From: Candidatus Latescibacterota bacterium
Lineage (GTDB): Bacteria; Latescibacterota; UBA2968; UBA8231
Reading direction: 5' to 3'
NCBI GenBank assembly: GCA_021295675.1
Contig: JAGWBY010000034.1
Span: 1-38,669 of the forward strand
Length of the DNA: 38,669 nt
Of this stretch, positions 33,510 through 38,669 are shown one piece after another. A program made the position numbers and the translations under genes. Every line of letters starts with the position of its first letter. The first letter of the stretch is position 1. The notes under the pieces were generated by a model. It ran no database searches, was not told where the DNA came from, and was given only the letters and a program-made list of their open reading frames with translations.

Positions 33510-34560
33510 CTAATAATCCGCCACCGACCCATCCCGCAGTCGATTATCCGGCCACTTAAACTGCCGACCGCTCTCCTGCCCCACGGCAATGGCCTTTTCC
33601 TCGTCGATCTCCACTCCTAACCCCGGCCCTTCCGGCAATGACGCATATCCCTCCGCATCTAAAGTCCAAGTCTTGTGCGCCACGCCTTCGGGCAATTGGT
33701 GCTCGTATCCCTCGTGGATGAGGAAAAACGCCACCGATGCCGCCACGTGTAAGCTCGCCGTCAGGCCCAAAAACGACATGGTGCAATGCGGGGCAATCGG
33801 CACGTGATGCGCCTCGCACAGCGCAGCGACCTTCTGCATCTGGCTGATACCACCGCCGTGACCGCAGTCGGGCTGCAGGATATCGACGACCTGGGCCTCC
33901 AAAATCTCGCGCACCTCCCAAATGGTGCGGTCGCGCTCGCCAGTCGCCAACGGCACGGGCACGGCCTCGCGCAGCTTGTGCATGGCCTCAATGTTGCCCG
34001 GCACCCACGCCTCTTCCAAAAAGAGCAAATCGTCCGGCTTGAGATAACCGGCAAACTGCTTGACCAGCGGCAGCGGCAACATGCTGTCGGCCCCACTTTG
34101 GCGCGCGCGTCGGCCACCCGCTGCACCAACTCCGCCACCTCAGCCGGCGTCCCCGCGTGATACTGCGCACCCCCAGGTCCAACCTTAATCGCTTTGGGGC
34201 TGGGATACATCCACACCTTGTCGCGGCAGGGGCCACCCAACAGGCGATACACCGGCACTTGATAGAGCTTGCCGGCAATGTCCCACAGCGCCATGTCAAT
34301 GGCCGAAATCACGTGTACCATCAGCCCGCCGCCGCGCAGGTTGCGATGAGCGCGGAACAGCCGCTGCCAGTGGTGCTCAATGCGCGTCGGGTTTTCGCCG
34401 ACGATGAGCGAGCCCAGCGACTCGGCCAAGGCGCAGGCGACCTTGGTCTCCATGTTGTTGATCTCACCCCAGCCGACCACCCCCATATTCGTCTCCACCT
34501 TCACGTAGCCCTCGTCAGGCGCTCGACCCGAATGGCCGAGCCGCGATCTTCCACTGTCAT
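33510..34560 (-). pseudogene. Mandelate racemase/muconate lactonizing enzyme family (enolase superfamily), two frame breaks
   Basis: Probable sugar-acid dehydratase. AGGAGG precedes ATG 34560, which opens MTVEDRGSAIRVERLT. Near 34515 the frame changes and YVKVETNMGVVGWGEINNME, ISAIDMALWDIAGKLYQVPV, YRLLGGPCRDKVWMYPSPKA and RVADARAKVGP follow. Near 34090 a second break leads to SMLPLPLVKQFAGYLKPDDL, LFLEEAWVPGNIEAM, QVVDILQPDCGHGGG, and PHCTMSFLGLTASLHVAAS. The strand that normally reads DG..MFDAH, carrying the first Mg ligand, is missing at the second break. The remaining acidic ligands (E in LFLEE, D in LQPDCG) are present. As written the gene cannot make an active enzyme. Confidence 0.85.
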
Positions 34561-34590
34561 GTGCTTCCTCCTAGGTTTTAAGATTTGCCT

Positions 34591-35229
34591 CTAACGCCAT
34601 TCCTCTGCGGTTACGACTCGTTCAACCTCCGCTGCCAGCCGTTGGAATGCGGCTAATCTGTACAGAACGCTAAAATCGCTGATTATTTCAGCCACGCGAT
34701 GGGCGCTCGACCGCCAATTGAAACGCTCTAAGCGACGCCCTTGGAGTTCGCTTGCCTGACGCAGGAGCTCGCGGGTGAGTTGTTTGGGATCTGTCAACTC
34801 TTCGAGTCTTTGCACATCCGGCATAGCTAGCGGCTGAGTGCCGTTGGGATTGCCCGCAGCCCTCCTCAACGCAGCCTCGTCAATGAGCAGCCAAGCTTCC
34901 TGCATCCGCACAGGTACCACGCAGACAACGCGCACCGAACCTTCCACTGAACTTTCCTCTGAGGCTTTGCGAATCTCTGCCTCGCGCTCTTCGATTAGGG
35001 CACTCTCTGCGTCCCGATGCACAAAAAGCAGATCGCAAGGATACAGCTCAACGCTTCTGTCAATGCGTTCAGAAAGTTTCCTAGGAGAAGGAGATAGGCG
35101 ACGCAGGTCGGCAAACTCCGCCTGGATGGGAATAGCACCACAGCACTGGCGCAACAGCCAAGTGAGAATCGGTAGAAGAGCGCGGTCAGAAGATCCATCC
35201 GCCACCAGAGTATAGCGCAATCGCTGCAT
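34591..35229 (-). CDS. TOPRIM-like protein (DUF4276-like) paired with an ATPase
   Basis: 212 residues. TLVADGSSDRALLPILTWLL (D11, D15) sits where TOPRIM nucleases have their first acidic motif, and PCDLLFVHRDAES (D73, E75) where they have DxD. VVCVVPVRMQEAWLLIDEAA resembles the E/AWL motif of DUF4276 proteins. It would be the effector nuclease of the ATPase encoded 12 bases upstream, in the manner of OLD-like or PARIS-like two-gene defence systems. The HRDAE form of the second motif is divergent, so the assignment is moderate. Confidence 0.6.
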   Translation of the reverse strand: MQRLRYTLVADGSSDRALLPILTWLLRQCCGAIPIQAEFADLRRLSPSPRKLSERIDRSVELYPCDLLFVHRDAESALIEEREAEIRKASEESSVEGSVRVVCVVPVRMQEAWLLIDEAALRRAAGNPNGTQPLAMPDVQRLEELTDPKQLTRELLRQASELQGRRLERFNWRSSAHRVAEIISDFSVLYRLAAFQRLAAEVERVVTAEEWR

Positions 35230-35241
35230 CTGACGCCAGAT

Positions 35242-36693
35242 TTACCAAGAAGGAGACAGAAGGAGTTGCTGCATATCTTCCCTATCGACTACCCGCTTCT
35301 TTCTTGCTGCCTCTGCGTACTTCTTAGGAATCACCGGATTCAGATAGGCAAGCAGATCGCCGCGAACGGCGTCTTCGCTCACGTTGGCTCGCCAAGTATC
35401 GGACAGGCAAAGAAAATGGGCCTTTTTGCAGAGGCGTCCCTCTCTGTCTTTGGCTTCTTTTGCTTTTACGAATACAACACTCTCATCAGGGACTTGCTGA
35501 AATACTACAGGCGAGTGGGTATTGACAATCACTTGGCGCAAGGGATTATCCTCCCCAATAGGCTTTTGGGTATCCACCGCAATATCACTGAGTAGCTGCA
35601 GTATGGCCGGAATTCGCGCTGGATGAATGCCGTTTTCCGGCTCTTCCAAACAGAGTACTCCCTGCATCTGTGGATCGATCTCTAAGACGGCCAGCGCGAG
35701 GAAACGCAAGGTACCATCCGACAGGGCGCGTGCAGGGTGCTGGGTCCCCTCCCCGTTTTTTATATATAAAGTCAGTAGCTCCCGCTTCTCATCTCGTTCT
35801 ATATCGATATCATTCACATCGTCAATAAGCTCGGCCAGGCGGTTGGCGATCTGGCTATATATGGCACCTCTTACTTGTTGCCCATCATGGCGAGCCAAGC
35901 GATACAACGTAGCCGCCAGATAGCGGCCATCCGCTCCTAAATGAGTAGGAGAAACAAATTCATCGGGCCTTCTTAGTGCCGAAGGTTCCAGTTGTAGCAT
36001 CTGCCAGGATTCCATCTCTCGGCGAGCGACTAACACCGTGGGGCTTTCCGCCGCATTGGCTATGGAAAGCACCGTGCGCGGCAGGTTGTCGGCAGATCGG
36101 GGCAAAGGACGACCACTGCTGCCGCCATCCTGATGTAGTTTTATGACTCTATTCTCACCCTCATCGGCGGTTGAAATGAAGGGAGCATGGCGCTTACCGC
36201 ACACTGCGGATTTGCGCCAATCCTTTGCACTGTGAGGAAATAAAAGGTGTTGGGAGGCGTCGCGTTGGGCGATGGGGACCAATTCTTCTTTGACAATAGC
36301 GAGAGCACCTCGCACTAAGCTATCGTCCGTCTCTCGGTAGGCAAGCTCTAGAGAATAGCGCAAAGATGTAATACTAGCCTCAGCCTCCTGCCCCAAGTCG
36401 TCGATGGCTCGCCGTGGCACGATCATCTCTGCCTCAAAGGTTATACGCTCGGCATAGTGATCTCCCACGCGGTGAAAAAGGTCACGCACGTGTGCTGTGC
36501 GGCTGTCTTGGTCGCGCACGGCGGCGGCGGCCTCCATGAGCGTGTGATTAGCCAGTGCGCTCAGAAATCGAATCGCGTCGAACAGATTCGACTTACCCAC
36601 CCCATTCGGCCCGACTACACAGGTAAACGGACCGAGGTACAAATCCACATCCACCAAATTTTTGAAGTTAGAGACTTTTAGTCGGGTCAACAT
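35242..36693 (-). CDS. AAA/ABC-type ATPase (RecF/OLD-like), possible defence protein
   Basis: 483 residues. The N-terminal strand MLTRLKVSNFKNLVDVDLYL is followed by Walker A GPNGVGKS (28-35). An insertion of about 280 residues comes next, then the ABC signature ALSDGTLRFLALA (323-335), Walker B VLCLEEPENGIHP (346-358) and the H-loop VNTHSPVVFQQV (390-401). This is the AAA_21/OLD-type layout. GAGGTGA precedes the ATG. The TOPRIM-like gene follows 12 bases after its stop. Related pairs (OLD nucleases, PARIS) sense phage proteins or DNA ends. Both genes look intact, unlike many neighbours. Confidence 0.8.
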   Translation of the reverse strand: MLTRLKVSNFKNLVDVDLYLGPFTCVVGPNGVGKSNLFDAIRFLSALANHTLMEAAAAVRDQDSRTAHVRDLFHRVGDHYAERITFEAEMIVPRRAIDDLGQEAEASITSLRYSLELAYRETDDSLVRGALAIVKEELVPIAQRDASQHLLFPHSAKDWRKSAVCGKRHAPFISTADEGENRVIKLHQDGGSSGRPLPRSADNLPRTVLSIANAAESPTVLVARREMESWQMLQLEPSALRRPDEFVSPTHLGADGRYLAATLYRLARHDGQQVRGAIYSQIANRLAELIDDVNDIDIERDEKRELLTLYIKNGEGTQHPARALSDGTLRFLALAVLEIDPQMQGVLCLEEPENGIHPARIPAILQLLSDIAVDTQKPIGEDNPLRQVIVNTHSPVVFQQVPDESVVFVKAKEAKDREGRLCKKAHFLCLSDTWRANVSEDAVRGDLLAYLNPVIPKKYAEAARKKRVVDREDMQQLLLSPSW

Positions 36694-36868
36694 AGGTCAT
36701 CACCTCATTGGGAGGGCTTACCTCTCTCGGTTCGTCCACGAACGCTCACTATACAGATATCCAATAATAGCCAACCGCTTAAGCTCCTGCTACTCATTCG
36801 GCATTGGCCCTACCGACACCTCATTCTTAGCTTAAATGAATTACTCACACCTAAAGATAGGAGATATC

Positions 36869-37585
36869 ATGGTCGAAACTAACGACATTCAACGCCCTTC
36901 CAAAGACCTCGTCGATGCCCTCGCTCCCATATCCAGCGCGACCGCAGCCGGCGAACTGGCCCGCTTGGGCATCCGCGATCCCCATATCCAAGGCCCCGTC
37001 GCCCGCACTCCGGGCAAGCACGTCGTCGGCCCAGCCCTGACCTTGCAGTTCATGCCTAAGCGCGAAGACCTGTATGCAGTCGATGAATACGCCGATCCAG
37101 AAAAACAGCTCCACCGCCACGCCCTCTACCACACCCAGCCCGGCGACATCATCGTCGTCGATGCACGCGGCGACCTGCACAGCGGCGTCTTCGGCGAGAT
37201 GATGCTCACCTTCTTCATGGGGCGCGGCGGCATCGGCGCGGTCATCGACGGCTGAGTGCTCAAAGACCTCGACATCGGGCTTTGGCTGCGCGGCACAACC
37301 CCCAACTTCCACACCCAAACCAACATCTTCCCCTTCGCGGTCAATGTGCCCATTGCCTGCGGCAACACCCTCGTCATGCCCGGCGACATCATCGTCGCCG
37401 ACGACGACGGTGCCACCGTCGTCCCAGCCCAACTCGCTCCCGAACTAACCGAAAAGGCCCAAGCGCACGCCGAGTGGGAGGACTTCAGCCGCATGAAGCT
37501 GGCCGAGGGCGGCCACCTGCGCAAGTACTACCCGCTCAGCGAAGATACGAAGCATGGCGCGCTGAGCAGGAGCAATAGCCCATGA
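36869..37585 (+). pseudogene. RraA-like aldolase/decarboxylase, interrupted by an in-frame TGA
   Basis: RraA/HMG-aldolase family protein (4-hydroxy-4-methyl-2-oxoglutarate aldolase-like). ATG 36869 follows AGGAG by 7 bases. The frame shows STATAAGELARLGIRDPHIQ, GPALTLQFMP, GDIIVVDARGD, GEMMLTFFMGRGGIGAVIDG, then TGA (37253-37255), and continues VLKDLDIGLWLRGTTPNFHT, IACGNTLVMPGDIIVADDDG, HAEWEDFSRMKLAEGGHLRK. The family has DGxxRD and a few more residues exactly at the TGA; the Arg-Asp pair binds substrate and metal. About five residues are missing, so an in-frame deletion of about 15 bases created the stop. Its end overlaps the sulfatase start as ATGA. Confidence 0.85.
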
Positions 37586-38669
37586 CTTCACGCCCCAACA
37601 TCGTCTTCGTCCTCACCGACGACCAAGGCTACGGCGACTTGGGCTGTCATGGCAACAGCGCGATCCGCACGCCTTGCCTCGACCGCTTCCACCAAGACGC
37701 CGTGCGCTTCACCGACTACCACGTCGGCTCCACCTGCGCCCCCACCCGCGCCGGCCTGCTCACCGGCCACTACTGCAACAGCGCCGGCGTCTGGCACACC
37801 ATCGGTGGCCGCTCGCTGTTGCGTGCCGACGAGTGGACCCTCGCCGACGCGCTCACTAGTGCAGGCTACCGCACTGGCCACTTCGGCAAGTGGCACCTCG
37901 GCGACAGCCCACCCTACCGACCGCACGAGCGCGGTTTCGCCGAATGCATCTACCACGCCGGTGGCGGCATCGGCAACACGGGCGACCCCTGGGGCAACGA
38001 CTACTTTGACGATACCTATTTCAAAAACGGCATCCCCACCCCGTACGAGGGCTACTGCACGGACGTGTTCTTCAGCGAGGGCCGGCGCTTTATCGCAGAA
38101 AACGCCGACCGGCCCTTCTTCTGTTACATCGCCACCAATGCGCCGCACGGACCGCTCAACGTCGAACCGCACTACGTCGAGCAATACCGCGACGCCACCC
38201 CGCACGAAGACCGCGCCCGCTTCTACGGCATGATCACCAACATCGACGAAAACTTCGGCCAGTTGCAGGCCACGCTCGACGCCATCCTCATCTTTATGAC
38301 CGACAACGGCACGGCCACCGGCGTCGAGCTAGACGCCGATCAGTTCCCCCAAGAAGGACCGGGCAGTTACAACGCCGGAATGCGCGGCAAAAAAGGCTCC
38401 CAGTACGAAGGCGGCCACCGCGTCCCCTTCCTCATCCGCTACCCCAACGGGCACATTGCCGGCGGCCGCGACATCGACGCGCTGACCAGCTACGTGGATT
38501 TCATGCCGACCCTGCTAGACTTGTGCGGCGTCGAAATCCCAGCCAGCCGCACCTTCCACGGCCAGAGCCTAGTGCCGCTGCTGCGCGGCGCAGACGATTC
38601 AGCTTGGGCCGACCGCGTCAACGTCTGCGACACCCAGCGCGTGGCCCATCCGGTCAAATGGCGCAAGAG
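37582..38669 (+). CDS. Type I sulfatase, cut by the window edge
   Basis: The N-terminal 362 codons of a sulfatase, still open at the end of the window. RPNIVFVLTDDQGYGDLGCH holds the metal ligands and TCAPTRAGLLTGHYC the C-x-P-T-R formylglycine site. GHFGKWHLGDSPPYRPHERG carries the active-site Lys and His, and ILIFMTDNGT is the second metal loop. Between NFGQLQATLDA and ILIFMTDN the usual linker (about seven residues, often LGLADNT) is absent, an in-frame gap. It overlaps the broken RraA-like gene (ATGA). No signal peptide is evident. Confidence 0.9.
   Translation, partial: MTSRPNIVFVLTDDQGYGDLGCHGNSAIRTPCLDRFHQDAVRFTDYHVGSTCAPTRAGLLTGHYCNSAGVWHTIGGRSLLRADEWTLADALTSAGYRTGHFGKWHLGDSPPYRPHERGFAECIYHAGGGIGNTGDPWGNDYFDDTYFKNGIPTPYEGYCTDVFFSEGRRFIAENADRPFFCYIATNAPHGPLNVEPHYVEQYRDATPHEDRARFYGMITNIDENFGQLQATLDAILIFMTDNGTATGVELDADQFPQEGPGSYNAGMRGKKGSQYEGGHRVPFLIRYPNGHIAGGRDIDALTSYVDFMPTLLDLCGVEIPASRTFHGQSLVPLLRGADDSAWADRVNVCDTQRVAHPVKWRK

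Noticed and set aside
34157..34594. Plus-strand frame opposite the enolase-superfamily gene
   Set aside because: It is complementary to a recognised, though broken, gene and has no family features.
37253..37255. TGA as selenocysteine or a reassigned codon in the RraA-like gene
   Set aside because: The TGA stands near a family Cys, but the following conserved residues are also missing. TGA clearly ends other genes here (for example at 37583 and 6597), and no SECIS-like hairpin is evident downstream.

Overview
The window is a GC-rich bacterial chromosome fragment, most likely from an uncultured, probably marine or host-associated heterotroph of the Poribacteria / Latescibacterota / Entotheonella type. 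That placement is inference from gene content: five phytanoyl-CoA-dioxygenase-like (PhyH) proteins, two sulfatases, two Gfo/Idh/MocA oxidoreductases, a ceramidase-like protein, xylose-isomerase-like and SDR sugar enzymes, an enolase-superfamily dehydratase, an RraA-like aldolase and a DUF1703-type ATPase. I recognised no rRNA, tRNA, phage structural genes or classical insertion sequence.

Layout. 0.1-7.4 kb: a short exo+pol DNA polymerase I (broken), a broken beta-propeller glycosidase-like gene, a neutral-ceramidase-like gene, a DUF1349 protein, a broken Gfo/Idh gene and a broken gene of unknown function. 7.5-10.8 kb: a secreted YceI protein, an esterase remnant, an SDR, a sugar isomerase and PhyH no. 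1. 10.8-17.1 kb (minus strand): a GNAT / ABM-monooxygenase / small membrane protein / two methyltransferase group, an unknown protein, then three consecutive PhyH genes. 17.2-19.7 kb: a genomic scrapyard with a higBA toxin-antitoxin pair bracketed by two solitary CRISPR-like repeats, a vapBC pair, a second truncated copy of higBA, a two-repeat CRISPR remnant, and a cas6 (Cmx6 type) gene whose 3' end runs straight into the CRISPR repeat. 19.7-28.5 kb: a small protein, an exported VOC protein, an AAA/PD-(D/E)XK gene flanked by direct repeats, a sulfatase, Gfo/Idh, a palindromic element, Rieske + amidohydrolase, a broken class III aminotransferase, and PhyH no. 5. 28.5-30.2 kb: fragments of defence-type genes (methylase C-terminus, ApeA-like N-terminal domain, Rpn-like protein) lying between two copies of the start of a GDSL hydrolase gene. 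30.2-38.7 kb: the GDSL hydrolase, an S55-peptidase-like lipoprotein with a heptad region and a Glu/Gly tail, a twin-hairpin terminator, a broken enolase-superfamily gene, an ATPase + TOPRIM-like pair, a broken RraA-like gene, and a sulfatase cut by the window edge.

How the genes fit together. Most intact genes look like small catabolic operons for sulfated, methylated or otherwise decorated sugars and lipids: sulfatases, Gfo/Idh, SDR, isomerase, dehydratase, aldolase, GDSL hydrolase and PhyH. The 17-22 kb and 28-30 kb stretches and the 34.6-36.7 kb pair are defence or mobile-type DNA, much of it decayed.

A general oddity is that many genes carry one break where the family alignment, as I know it, also seems to lack a few residues (polA, glycosidase, Gfo/Idh, aminotransferase, enolase, RraA; an in-frame gap in the last sulfatase). 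These may be real small deletions or assembly errors; raw reads would decide. All family calls are from recognising motifs by eye, with no database search.
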